DNA of 64,000 nucleotides from CAWUEX02 sp963921305 (lineage in GTDB: Bacteria > Pseudomonadota > Alphaproteobacteria > Rhodospirillales > Rhodospirillaceae), in contig CAWUEX030000002.1 of assembly GCA_963921305.4 (NCBI GenBank), positions 868,001 to 932,000 on the forward strand, written 5' to 3'. A model generated the notes under the pieces. It was not told the DNA's origin and made no database searches. It saw only the letters and a list, made by a program, of their open reading frames with translations. This document shows positions 16,317 to 24,490 of the stretch, piece by piece (the first letter of the stretch is position 1; each line of letters begins with the position of its first letter). The translations under genes and the position numbers were made by a program.

Positions 16317-19244
16317 TTACTCTGCGGCGAGCTTGGTCTTGCGCCGGAAGGGTTGCGGAATGTCGTCGAGTGGGGTTTGCAGCGCCCACTCGACCAACTG
16401 ATTCTGTTCGCTGACGTGTACTTTCATCAGACCGGTGGCCGGCGAAGCCGCCGGCATGCGCCCAGCATAGACCGGACGCTTGGCTTTGATGTCGATGTCC
16501 GCCAAAGCGTATTCGAGACGGCGGTCCACGAAGGTCCAGGAGCCCATGTTGGCCGGCTCTTCCTGACACCACACCACTTCGGCGTTCTTATACTTTTTCA
16601 GCTCGTCTTGAATGGTTTCCTTCGGCCACGGATAGAGCTGCTCGACGCGGACGATGGCGACGTCTTTGATATCCCCATCCTCGCGGGCCTGCAGCAGGTC
16701 GTAGTAGACCTTGCCGGAGCACAGCACCACCCGCCGGACCTTACCGGCGGCGGCGATCTTTTCCGTCTCGCCGATGACGCGCTGGAACTGCGACGTGGTG
16801 TTGAAGTCCGACAACGGGCTGACGCACTTCTTATGCCGCAACAGCGACTTGGGCGTCATGATCACCAGCGGCTTGCGGAAATCACGCCGCACCTGACGGC
16901 GCAGGGCGTGAAAGTAGTTGGCGGGGGTGGTGAGATTGCAGACCTGCCAGTTGTCGTTGCCGCACATCTGCAGGTAGCGCTCCATGCGGGCGGAGGAGTG
17001 CTCCGGCCCCTGGCCTTCGTAGCCATGGGGCAGCAACAGCACCAGGCCGGACAGACGCAGCCACTTGCTTTCGCCGGAGGAGATGAACTGGTCGATGATC
17101 ATCTGCGCGCCGTTGGAGAAATCGCCGAACTGCGCCTCCCACAGCACCAAAGCATGGGGCTCCGCCAGGGAGTAGCCATATTCGAATCCGACGATAGACA
17201 GCTCCGACAACGGGCTGTCGATGACTTCGAAGAAGGCCTGGTCCTTGCGGATATTGTTAAGCATCACATAGCGCTCCTCGTTGGTCTGATCGACCAAAGA
17301 GGCATGGCGCTGCGAAAACGTCCCGCGGCGGCAATCCTGACCGGACAGGCGCACGGGCGCGCCTTCGGCCAGCAGTGATCCAAACGCCAGCGCTTCACCG
17401 GTGGCCCAGTCGATACCCTCGCCGGACTCAATCGCCTTGCGCTTGGCTTTGAGTTGGCGGGCAATCTTAGAGTTGACTTTGAAATCCTCCGGTACGGTGG
17501 CAAGCGCTTCGCCGACCTCTTTGAGAAGGTCCATGGTCACACCGGTTTTGTGTTCCTGGTATTCCTCTTCCCCGGCGAGCTGATCGAGGCCTTTCCACGC
17601 CCCTTCCAGCCAATCGGCTTTGTTAGGGCGGTAGGACGACGCGGAGTCGAAGTCCACTTCCATCATGTGCAGGAACTGACTCATCTGGGTGTCGGCCTGT
17701 TCCTGGGTGATCAGCCCTTCGGCCACCAACTTGTCGGCGTAGATGGTGCGCGCGGTCGGGTGGTCGCCGATTTTGTCGTACATCAAGGGCTGGGTGAACT
17801 TGGGCTCATCGCCTTCGTTGTGGCCGTGACGGCGGTAGCAAACGAGATCGATGACCGCGTCGACGCCGAACTCCTGACGGAATTCTGTAGCGATGCGCGC
17901 GCAGTGCACCACCGCTTCAGGATCGTCGCCGTTGACGTGGAAGATCGGCGCTTCGACCATCTTGGCGATGTCGGTGCAATATAAGCCGGAGCGGCTGTAC
18001 TGAGGCGTGGTGGTGAAGCCGATTTGGTTGTTGATGACAAAGTGAATGGTGCCGCCGGTGGTGTACCCCTCGATCTGCGAGAAGCCGAAGCACTCGGCGA
18101 TTACACCCTGTCCGGCAAACGCGGCGTCGCCGTGCAGCAGCAGGCCCATGACCTTCTTGCGGTCGTCGTCGTCAAGTTGTTCCTGCTTGGCGCGCACTTT
18201 GCCGAGCACCACCGGGTCGACCACCTCAAGGTGGGACGGATTGGCGGTGAGCGACAGGTGAACCTTGTTGCCGTCGAACTCCCGGTCCGCCGACGTGCCC
18301 AAGTGATACTTCACATCGCCGGAGCCTTCGACGTCATCCGGGTTGGGCGAGTTGCCCTGAAATTCTGAGAAGATGGCCGTAAACGGCTTGTGCATGACGT
18401 TGACGAGAATGTTCAACCGGCCGCGATGCGCCATGCCGAGGACGACCTGCTCCACACCCAGCTTGCCACCGACTTTAAGAATCTGCTCGATAGCGGGGAC
18501 GGCGGCCTCGCCGCCATCCAGACCGAAACGCTTGGTACCGGTGTACTTGGTGCCGAGAAATTTTTCGAAGCCCTCGGCCTCGGTCATGCGCTCCAAGATC
18601 GCCTTCTTACCATTCTCGGAGAAATCGGTTTGATTGCGCCCGCTCTCGATGCGCTTTTGCAGCCAGTACTTTTCATCGGGATCCTGGATATGGGTGAACT
18701 CGACCCCGATGGTGCCGCAATACGTGTCTTTAAGAATCTGCAGAATTTGAGTGAGGTTGGCGCGCTCCATTCCCATGACGCCGCCGAGGTAAATCTCGCG
18801 GTCGAAGTCGGCTTCCGTGAAGCCATGGACTTTGGGGTCAAGCTCGGGATGAGACTCCACTTTCTGCAAGCCCAGCGGATCGAGATTGGCGATCTGGTGA
18901 CCACGGGCGCGGTAGGCGCGGATGAGCTGTAGTGCGTGAATGGAGTCTTCCGTTTGACGCAACAGCGCCGCCGTGTCGCCAGCGGCGGCAGGCGCGGCCT
19001 TACCGTTGCCTTTTGCGCTTCCTTTTCCGGGTGCGACATCGGGATCGGCCACACCGATGACGGCGGCTTCCGATGGCGCCCAACTGGCGCCCTCCAGCTC
19101 GCCGAGCAGCTCGCCGGCCTCGTCACCGAGATCGCGGAAAAACGCGCTCCACGACTCATCTACCGACGACGGATCGCTGAGAAACTGAGTGTAAAGTTCG
19201 GCCACGAAGGTGTGGTTCGCGCCCGACAAAAAGGTGGGGTCCAC
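16317..19244 (-). CDS. sucA: 2-oxoglutarate dehydrogenase E1
   Basis: E1 decarboxylates 2-oxoglutarate with thiamine diphosphate and loads succinyl on E2. The N-terminal FLSGANHTFVAELYTQFL is the usual opening; GMAHRGRLNILVNVMHKP, HLGTSADREF, VIDLVCYRRHGHNEGDEP and LLLPHGYEGQGPEHSSAR are family landmarks. I chose the GTG at 19244 because GAGGGG lies ten bases upstream and because conserved sequence begins at once. An ATG at 19298 (27 more codons) and other upstream starts are possible. About 975 residues is normal. It heads the sucA-sucB-lpd unit but is separated from sucCD by four unrelated genes. Confidence 0.95.
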   Translation of the reverse strand: MDPTFLSGANHTFVAELYTQFLSDPSSVDESWSAFFRDLGDEAGELLGELEGASWAPSEAAVIGVADPDVAPGKGSAKGNGKAAPAAAGDTAALLRQTEDSIHALQLIRAYRARGHQIANLDPLGLQKVESHPELDPKVHGFTEADFDREIYLGGVMGMERANLTQILQILKDTYCGTIGVEFTHIQDPDEKYWLQKRIESGRNQTDFSENGKKAILERMTEAEGFEKFLGTKYTGTKRFGLDGGEAAVPAIEQILKVGGKLGVEQVVLGMAHRGRLNILVNVMHKPFTAIFSEFQGNSPNPDDVEGSGDVKYHLGTSADREFDGNKVHLSLTANPSHLEVVDPVVLGKVRAKQEQLDDDDRKKVMGLLLHGDAAFAGQGVIAECFGFSQIEGYTTGGTIHFVINNQIGFTTTPQYSRSGLYCTDIAKMVEAPIFHVNGDDPEAVVHCARIATEFRQEFGVDAVIDLVCYRRHGHNEGDEPKFTQPLMYDKIGDHPTARTIYADKLVAEGLITQEQADTQMSQFLHMMEVDFDSASSYRPNKADWLEGAWKGLDQLAGEEEYQEHKTGVTMDLLKEVGEALATVPEDFKVNSKIARQLKAKRKAIESGEGIDWATGEALAFGSLLAEGAPVRLSGQDCRRGTFSQRHASLVDQTNEERYVMLNNIRKDQAFFEVIDSPLSELSIVGFEYGYSLAEPHALVLWEAQFGDFSNGAQMIIDQFISSGESKWLRLSGLVLLLPHGYEGQGPEHSSARMERYLQMCGNDNWQVCNLTTPANYFHALRRQVRRDFRKPLVIMTPKSLLRHKKCVSPLSDFNTTSQFQRVIGETEKIAAAGKVRRVVLCSGKVYYDLLQAREDGDIKDVAIVRVEQLYPWPKETIQDELKKYKNAEVVWCQEEPANMGSWTFVDRRLEYALADIDIKAKRPVYAGRMPAASPATGLMKVHVSEQNQLVEWALQTPLDDIPQPFRRKTKLAAE

Positions 19245-19387
19245 TGGGTTCAATCCCCTCGTTGCGTGCCGTTGCCCGACGGCACTCCTGAACCCCATGG
19301 TTTTAAACGAAAAATCCGGCCATAACAACGCGTTATGGGCGTTGAGTGATGTCGCACCACAGCGTCGGGGCGGAAGTCACCCGACCA

Positions 19388-19480
19388 ACGCACCTCAGCG
19401 GCTCAATAGGGACGCACCTCCGCAGTATTTTCTAGGACGCTACTCCGCAGCGATTTGTCCCACGCTACTCCGCAGCGATG
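19388..19480. repeat. Tandem repeat of about 25 bases overlapping the end of the isochorismatase gene
   Basis: Units begin at 19388, 19412, 19437 and 19462. The last two are nearly identical (ACGCTACTCCGCAGCGAT in both); the other two share only ACGC and CTCCGCAG-like parts. The unit nearest the gene includes its stop codon (bottom strand GCTGCGGAGTAGCGT), so the gene end has been copied outward three times with increasing decay. Confidence 0.65.
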
Positions 19481-20121
19481 ATGTCCCGGGCCCCGGCCTC
19501 GATTTTGGCGATGCACTCATCGATGGTCAGGACCTGGCCGAACGCCAGGCGCACGGCGGCCAGGGTAGCGTCCTTGATCTGCTGGGCCGTTAGCCCCTGC
19601 ATACCGTGGTTGCCGGTGCCGTCGGAGAGGAAAAACACCTTGTAATCGCGCATGTTGGCTTCGCGCGCGGTGGTGTCGCAGCACACGTTGGTGGCGATGC
19701 CGCCGACGATAACGGCGTCGATGCCGTTGGAGCGGAGGATCAAGTCCAGGTCCGTGCCGGTGAACGAGCCATAACGCGGCTTGGTGAGGAGGATGTCGGT
19801 CTCTTCAACCTCCAGGCTATCGTGCAGCGCGGCGGAATCGGTGCCGGCGGTAATGCCGCCTTTCCTATTTGTGCCCATCTCTTGCAGATAGGCCGTCACC
19901 ACCTCTGCTCCGGTGCCCCGGTTGGAACCGTCGGCGCGCAGCTCGTTGATGGTGTGGATGACCATGATGCCGTGATCACGGCACACCCGGGACAGACGGT
20001 TCAACCGCTCGACCACGCCGGGGCCGTCTTCCGCCGAGAACTCATAACCTTCGACAAACACATTTTGCAGATCGACGTTGATCAGCGCCGTCTTGGCGGG
20101 ATCGATGGGCCAATCAATCAT
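19465..20121 (-). CDS. Isochorismatase-family cysteine hydrolase
   Basis: A 218-residue alpha/beta hydrolase of the isochorismatase-like family, whose members hydrolyse amides such as nicotinamide, N-carbamoyl compounds or ureidoacrylate. The catalytic triad is visible: Asp17 in ALINVDLQNVFV, Lys114 in LLTKPRYGSFTGTDLD and Cys147 in GGIATNVCCDTTAREA, with the cis-peptide motif GGIA-T just before it. RutB-like amidohydrolase activity is possible, but no pyrimidine-degradation genes are beside it. Substrate unknown. It is part of the four-gene block between sucD and sucA, and its own 3' end is tandemly duplicated downstream. Confidence 0.85.
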   Translation of the reverse strand: MIDWPIDPAKTALINVDLQNVFVEGYEFSAEDGPGVVERLNRLSRVCRDHGIMVIHTINELRADGSNRGTGAEVVTAYLQEMGTNRKGGITAGTDSAALHDSLEVEETDILLTKPRYGSFTGTDLDLILRSNGIDAVIVGGIATNVCCDTTAREANMRDYKVFFLSDGTGNHGMQGLTAQQIKDATLAAVRLAFGQVLTIDECIAKIEAGARDIIAAE

Positions 20122-20149
20122 GGCAGCCTCCTTGTGCGGGTGCGTTACT

Positions 20150-20209
20150 CGTCGGCGTCATCGGATTTCATCCGTCGGCGTCATCGAATTTCATCCGTCG
20201 ACATCATCC
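20150..20209. repeat. Tandem repeat of 23 bases at the end of the DUF6524 gene
   Basis: Two copies (20150-20172 and 20173-20195) differ at a single base; both start CGTCGGCGTCATCG. A third, shorter copy (CGTCGACATCATCC) begins at 20196 inside the gene. On the coding strand each unit contains the end of the reading frame, GACGGATGA. The arrangement parallels the repeats at 19388 and 20655. Confidence 0.65.
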
Positions 20210-20610
20210 ACATCCACCTGACCGGTGACCTTGCGCCGGACCAGGGAGAAGGACATGCCGACCGCCAGGACCGTGGCCACCGCCACCAGCGCGATCCAGG
20301 CGACGACGGAGACGCTGTCGAGCGACAGCAAACCGAAATCGACCAGAACCCAGATGACCGCGGCGAAGAACGCCGCCGACAGGAAAACGCCAAACGGGCC
20401 AAGGGATTCCCAGGTGGCGTGGCCAATGAAGGCATAAGCGGCGAACAGGACGATGCCCGCAAGCGCTTTCAACGGCAGTGACTCCATCCCGCCGCCGACC
20501 ACCCAGGCGTAGTAGGAGAACCCGGTGGGGTTGAAGGTGGCCATCACCAGCACCAGACACAACACCCAGCGCCACAGAAACCCCTGTCCCGATAGACCGC
20601 CCTCAGACAT
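20191..20610 (-). CDS. DUF6524 family integral membrane protein
   Basis: A 139-residue inner-membrane protein with about four helices: WRWVLCLVLVMATF, LKALAGIVLFAAYAFIG, FLSAAFFAAVIWVLVDFGL and VAWIALVAVATVLAVGMSFS. The opening GFLWRWVLCLVLVMATFNPT fits the DUF6524 family as I know it (F-A/T-Y-N-P-T/S-G-F/Y-SYY). The C-terminus is acidic (VDVDDVDG) and cytoplasmic by the positive-inside rule (LVRRK precedes it). Function unknown. It shares the minus strand with its neighbours between sucD and sucA. Confidence 0.78.
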   Translation of the reverse strand: MSEGGLSGQGFLWRWVLCLVLVMATFNPTGFSYYAWVVGGGMESLPLKALAGIVLFAAYAFIGHATWESLGPFGVFLSAAFFAAVIWVLVDFGLLSLDSVSVVAWIALVAVATVLAVGMSFSLVRRKVTGQVDVDDVDG

Positions 20611-20654
20611 GAAAACCTCCCCGGATAGAATCTGCTCTAACCAAAATGAATAAG

Positions 20655-20726
20655 GACGAGCCTACCCGCCGTTTGGTTAGGTGACGAGCTTACTCGTCGT
20701 TTTTCATGGCGACGAGTCTACTCGTC
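20655..20726. repeat. Repeated GACGAG-N4-CTCGTC inverted repeats at the end of the MBL-fold gene
   Basis: GACGAGCTTACTCGTC (20683-20698) and GACGAGTCTACTCGTC (20711-20726) are 28 bases apart, and a decayed third (GACGAGCCTACCCGCC) begins at 20655. The innermost copy contains the MBL gene stop codon: bottom strand GACGAGTAGACTCGTC. Each is also a short palindrome, so stem-loops could form in the transcript end. Confidence 0.65.
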
Positions 20727-21593
20727 AGGGGCAACTGTCTCAAAATCGAAGCCACGGGACGCGCCCAGAACCCGCACCGCCGACGGCGCCGGGAAATGAG
20801 CCGGCATCAGCAGTGCGCCGGTATCGGCGATATCGCCCAGCAATTTGGTGCGGGTGGCGCGGGATTGCTCTTTATCCCAGCAAAAGGTGCTGGACCACTC
20901 GGGCCGCTCGATCTGCACCGGATGGTGCACCGTATCACCAACCATATAGGCGGCCTGCTTGCCGTCGCTGACATGCAGCAACACGTTACCGGGCGTGTGG
21001 CCTGGCGCGGGAACGAGATGAATGCCGGGTTCGATTTCATAATCGGAGTCGACCAGGATGGCCTGACCGGCATCGAGGATGGGCTGGACACTGTCATCCC
21101 ACGAGCGGTGATTGGCGGCTTCATCAGACGTGGCGCGCACGTGTTCCCAGTGATCGGCCTCGGCCTTCGCAAAAATATATTTGGCATTGGGAAACGTCGG
21201 CACCCAGCGGCCGTCGAGCAGCTTGGTGTTCCAGCCGACATGATCAGCGTGCAAATGAGTACACATGACGAAGTCGATGCTTTCCGCCGGCACGCCGGCG
21301 GCGGCGAGATCAGCCAGAAAGGTGCCGCTGCGGCGGTGCCAATCCGGCAGCGCGGGGCGCTCCTTATCGTTGCCGATGCAGGTGTCGACCAGAATGGTGT
21401 GCCGCGGGGTTTTAATCACCAGGGTGTGGAACGACATCATGAGAAGATTGGTGGCGGCGTCATAGAAGCGCGGATCCTGCGCGACCTTGCACGCGGCGAA
21501 CTCTTCCTCGCTGGCGTCGGGAAATAAAAACTGCGGCGGGCGGAAGGAGCCTTCCAACTCGACGATACGGGCGATCTCAAAAGGGCCTGACAT
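20718..21593 (-). CDS. MBL-fold metallo-hydrolase
   Basis: A metallo-beta-lactamase-fold hydrolase of about 290 residues. The metal-binding motif CTHLHADHVGWN lies near residue 110, followed by a further ligand region LVPAPGHTPGNVLLHV near 200 and VGDTVHHPVQ near 222. The N-terminal half has TILVDTCIGNDKERPALP. Such proteins include quorum-quenching lactonases and glyoxalase-like hydrolases; the actual substrate is not readable. ATG codons at 21593 and 21599 and a TTG at 21611 are candidate starts; I used 21593. It lies in the block between sucD and sucA. Confidence 0.88.
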   Translation of the reverse strand: MSGPFEIARIVELEGSFRPPQFLFPDASEEEFAACKVAQDPRFYDAATNLLMMSFHTLVIKTPRHTILVDTCIGNDKERPALPDWHRRSGTFLADLAAAGVPAESIDFVMCTHLHADHVGWNTKLLDGRWVPTFPNAKYIFAKAEADHWEHVRATSDEAANHRSWDDSVQPILDAGQAILVDSDYEIEPGIHLVPAPGHTPGNVLLHVSDGKQAAYMVGDTVHHPVQIERPEWSSTFCWDKEQSRATRTKLLGDIADTGALLMPAHFPAPSAVRVLGASRGFDFETVAPDE

Positions 21594-21664
21594 GTGCATG
21601 GCGGTGATCAAACCGCGATGCGCCTTATGTGTCCAGGCGCAACGGCCTGCCGCTCGCGGGCCGG

Positions 21665-22288
21665 TTACGCGTCAGACTGAGAAGCCTGACCCCCAACCGG
21701 CCGGACCATGCACCACACGGTGAGATCGTCTGGCAGGGTGGCCTCGGCCGAGACATCGAACCCATGGCGGCGATAGAAGGCGACGTTGTCCAGCGACAGG
21801 GTATCGAGAAACACGACCTTGCCGCTGTCATCGGCGCGGGCGAGTCCGTGTTGCAGCAGCGCCGTGCCGATGCCGCGGCGCGACTGGGCCGGATCGACAC
21901 CAAGGATATCCAAATACCAGTGCGGGTCGCGCGGGCGGTGGCGTTCGATCATGGGAATCACATTCCACACATCGCGGAACTTCGGACCGGCCAGCCGCCA
22001 CAGTACAAATGGGACGCGCAGGCGGCTGAGAAAGCCACCACTGGGTTTGTCCGGCGACAGCCACAACGCGGCAGCGGCGCCGTCGGCGCAGGTGTCGGCA
22101 TACCCGTCGCGGCGGATCATGTTGATGTAAGAACGGAAGTAGCGCGGCCCCTTGTCGGCCCAGGCCTGGGCATTGGGTACCATCCACTGATGAAACGGCT
22201 CGCGGGCGAAGGCGCGGGTGAGCGAGTCCGCCACGGCGGTTACGTCGCTGGCCTTCACGCCGCGCGGTTTGACCTGTTCTCCGGACAC
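21665..22288 (-). CDS. GNAT-family N-acetyltransferase
   Basis: A 207-residue acetyl-CoA-dependent acetyltransferase. The acetyl-CoA signature is LDILGVDPAQSRRGIGTALL near residues 128-147 (the R-x-x-G-x-G/A loop), followed by VVFLDTLSLDNVAFYRRHGF. The N-terminal part SDVTAVADSLTRAFAREPFHQWM is typical of the group that includes drug and peptide acetyltransferases. The GTG start at 22288 is supported by AAGGAGGT seven bases upstream. Acceptor unknown. It follows sucD by about 70 bases and may share its transcript. Confidence 0.87.
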   Translation of the reverse strand: MSGEQVKPRGVKASDVTAVADSLTRAFAREPFHQWMVPNAQAWADKGPRYFRSYINMIRRDGYADTCADGAAAALWLSPDKPSGGFLSRLRVPFVLWRLAGPKFRDVWNVIPMIERHRPRDPHWYLDILGVDPAQSRRGIGTALLQHGLARADDSGKVVFLDTLSLDNVAFYRRHGFDVSAEATLPDDLTVWCMVRPVGGQASQSDA

Positions 22289-22359
22289 AGCCGGACCTCC
22301 TTTGTCCTGCGGCGCCGAATCTGCGCGGCCGCGCGGCTAACCTGTGCGGGTTGCCCCTA

Positions 22360-23235
22360 TCAGCTCCCCATGGCCTTGAGCATGGTCGAGCCCAGGGCGG
22401 CGGGGCTTTCGGCGACATGGATGCCGGCGGACTTCATCGCTTCGATCTTGGTTTCCGCCGTGCCTTGACCGCCGGAAATGATCGCCCCGGCATGGCCCAT
22501 ACGCTTGCCCGGCGGCGCGGTGACCCCAGCGACAAAGCCGCACATGGGCTTCTTGGTCTTGGAGTCTTTATAGAATTGCGCCGCCTCCTCTTCCGCCGTG
22601 CCACCGATTTCACCGATCATGATGATGCCTTCGGTTTCGGGGTCCCCGAGGAAGGCGTCCAGGCAGTCGATGAAGTTGGTGCCGTTGACCGGATCGCCGC
22701 CGATGCCGATGCAGGTGGTCTGGCCCAGGTCTGCGGCGGTGGTCTGGCCGACCGCTTCGTAGGTCAGTGTGCCGGAGCGCGAGACCACACCGATCTTGCC
22801 CTTCTGGTGAATGTGACCGGGCATGATGCCGATCTTGCATTCGCCCGGCGTGATGATGCCGGGGCAGTTGGGGCCGATCAGGCGGGTGGACGAGCCATCA
22901 AGCGCGCGTTTGACGCGTACCATGTCGAGCACGGGGATGCCTTCGGTGATACACACCACCAGTGGGATTTCGGCATCGATGGCTTCGAGAATGGCATCCG
23001 CCGCGAACGGCGGCGGCACATAGATGACCGAGGCGTTGGCACCGGTGTCCTTGACCGCGTCGGCCACGGTGTCGAACACGGGCAGGTCGAGGTGCTTGCT
23101 GCCGCCCTTGCCCGGCGTGACCCCGCCGACCATTTGCGTGCCATACGCAATCGCCTGCTCAGAGTGGAACGTGCCCTGGCTGCCGGTGAAGCCCTGACAG
23201 ATGACTTTGGTGTCTTTATTGACGAGGACAGCCAT
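22360..23235 (-). CDS. sucD: Succinyl-CoA synthetase alpha subunit
   Basis: With SucC it converts succinyl-CoA to succinate, making ATP or GTP. It has the CoA-binding Rossmann start (DTKVICQGFTGSQGTFHSEQ), GVTPGKGGSKHLDLPVFDT, RLIGPNCPGIITPGECKIGIM and the phosphorylated histidine in GHAGAIISGGQGTAETK near residue 245. The length of 291 residues is normal. Its ATG overlaps the sucC stop by one base (TAATG), with AAGGAGG just upstream inside sucC, so the two subunits are translationally coupled. Confidence 0.97.
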   Translation of the reverse strand: MAVLVNKDTKVICQGFTGSQGTFHSEQAIAYGTQMVGGVTPGKGGSKHLDLPVFDTVADAVKDTGANASVIYVPPPFAADAILEAIDAEIPLVVCITEGIPVLDMVRVKRALDGSSTRLIGPNCPGIITPGECKIGIMPGHIHQKGKIGVVSRSGTLTYEAVGQTTAADLGQTTCIGIGGDPVNGTNFIDCLDAFLGDPETEGIIMIGEIGGTAEEEAAQFYKDSKTKKPMCGFVAGVTAPPGKRMGHAGAIISGGQGTAETKIEAMKSAGIHVAESPAALGSTMLKAMGS

Positions 23236-24434
23236 TACGCAGCCTCCTTCACGGCTTTGACCACCTTGGCGGCGGCGTCGCCGAGATCGTCGGCGGAAAT
23301 AATGGGAAGACCGGAGTCGGCCATGATTTTCTTGCCCAACTCGACGTTGGTGCCTTCGAGGCGAACGACCAGGGGCACTTCCAGTTTGACCTCTTTGGCC
23401 GCCTCGACCACGCCCTCGGCGATGACATCGCAGCGCATGATGCCGCCGAAGATATTGACCAGGATGCCTTCGACATTGGGATCGGAGAGAATGATCTTGA
23501 ACGCGGTGGTCACCCGTTCCGCCGTCGCACCACCGCCGACATCGAGGAAGTTGGCCGGCGAGCCACCGTGCAATTGGATGATGTCCATGGTCGACATCGC
23601 CAGACCCGCGCCGTTGACCATGCAGCCGATGGTGCCGTCGAGCTTGATGTAGTTGAGGTCATGCTTGGAGGCCTCAAGCTCCATCGGGTCTTCCTCGTCC
23701 TCGTCGCGCAGCTCCATGATCTCGGGCTGACGGTAGAGGGCGTTGGAGTCGAAATTCATTTTCGCATCCAGCGGAATGACGTCGCCGCTTTTGGTGACGA
23801 CCAGCGGATTGATTTCCAGCAGCGAGGCATCGCTGGACAGAAAGGCTTCGTACAGCGCATTGAGCAGCTTGGCGCAGGACTTGACCTGCGCACCTTCCAG
23901 ACCGAGACCAAATGCAATCTTGCGGCAATGGAAGCCTTGAATGCCGGTGGCCGGGTCGATGGGCTGGAGGATGATCTTCTCCGGCGTTTCCTCGGCCACT
24001 TCTTCGATGTTCACGCCGCCCTCGGTGGACGCCATGATGGTGACGCGGCTGGTGGCGCGGTCGATCAGCATGGACAGATAAAGTTCGCGGTCGATGTCGC
24101 AGCCGGCTTCGACGTAAACGCGTTTGACCTCTTTGCCGTCCGGACCGGTCTGGTGGGTGACCAGGGTTTTGCCGATCATATCGGCGGCGTTGTCTTTGAC
24201 TTCGGCGACGGACTTGCACAAGCGCACGCCGCCTTTGCCCTTGCCTTCGTCTTCCTTGAAGGTGCCTTTGCCGCGGCCGCCGGCGTGGATTTGCGACTTG
24301 ATGACAAAGATCTCGCCGCCGAGATCCTTGGCGACCTTCTCGGCCTCGTCAGCAGTGAACGCAACACCGCCGCCGAGCACGGGCACGCCGTACTTTTTTA
24401 GGACCTGCTTGGCCTGATACTCATGAATATTCAT
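23235..24434 (-). CDS. sucC: Succinyl-CoA synthetase beta subunit
   Basis: The nucleotide- and succinate-binding partner of SucD. It has an ATP-grasp N-terminal domain (MNIHEYQAKQVLKKYGVPV; SQIHAGGRGKGTF near residue 46; LEINPLVVTKSGDVIPLDAK near 200) and a C-terminal CoA-ligase domain (NIFGGIMRCDVIAEGVVEA; PLVVRLEGTNVELGKKI). The length of 399 residues is normal. It follows mdh by 56 bases that hold a strong hairpin, and it overlaps sucD by one base. Confidence 0.97.
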   Translation of the reverse strand: MNIHEYQAKQVLKKYGVPVLGGGVAFTADEAEKVAKDLGGEIFVIKSQIHAGGRGKGTFKEDEGKGKGGVRLCKSVAEVKDNAADMIGKTLVTHQTGPDGKEVKRVYVEAGCDIDRELYLSMLIDRATSRVTIMASTEGGVNIEEVAEETPEKIILQPIDPATGIQGFHCRKIAFGLGLEGAQVKSCAKLLNALYEAFLSSDASLLEINPLVVTKSGDVIPLDAKMNFDSNALYRQPEIMELRDEDEEDPMELEASKHDLNYIKLDGTIGCMVNGAGLAMSTMDIIQLHGGSPANFLDVGGGATAERVTTAFKIILSDPNVEGILVNIFGGIMRCDVIAEGVVEAAKEVKLEVPLVVRLEGTNVELGKKIMADSGLPIISADDLGDAAAKVVKAVKEAA

Positions 24435-24451
24435 GACCGTTCCCCTTTACC

Positions 24452-24471
24452 CCGGGAGCGGAGGCTCCCGG
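24452..24471. promoter_or_regulatory. Intercistronic hairpin between mdh and sucC
   Basis: CCGGGAGC and GCTCCCGG form a perfect eight-base stem with a GGAG loop. It sits in the 56-base gap between mdh and sucC on the transcribed minus strand, with no T-run. It could mark an RNA processing or stability site that sets Mdh apart from SucCD levels (inference). Confidence 0.5.
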
Positions 24472-24490
24472 TTCCCTGTCCCGGACCGTC

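Noticed and set aside
19388..19480. Possible CRISPR-like array
   Set aside because: The units abut with no spacers, decay outward and include a gene stop codon, so they are a tandem duplication.
22351..23652. 433-codon open frame on the plus strand
   Set aside because: It is antisense to sucD and the end of sucC; both of these have full-length family matches.
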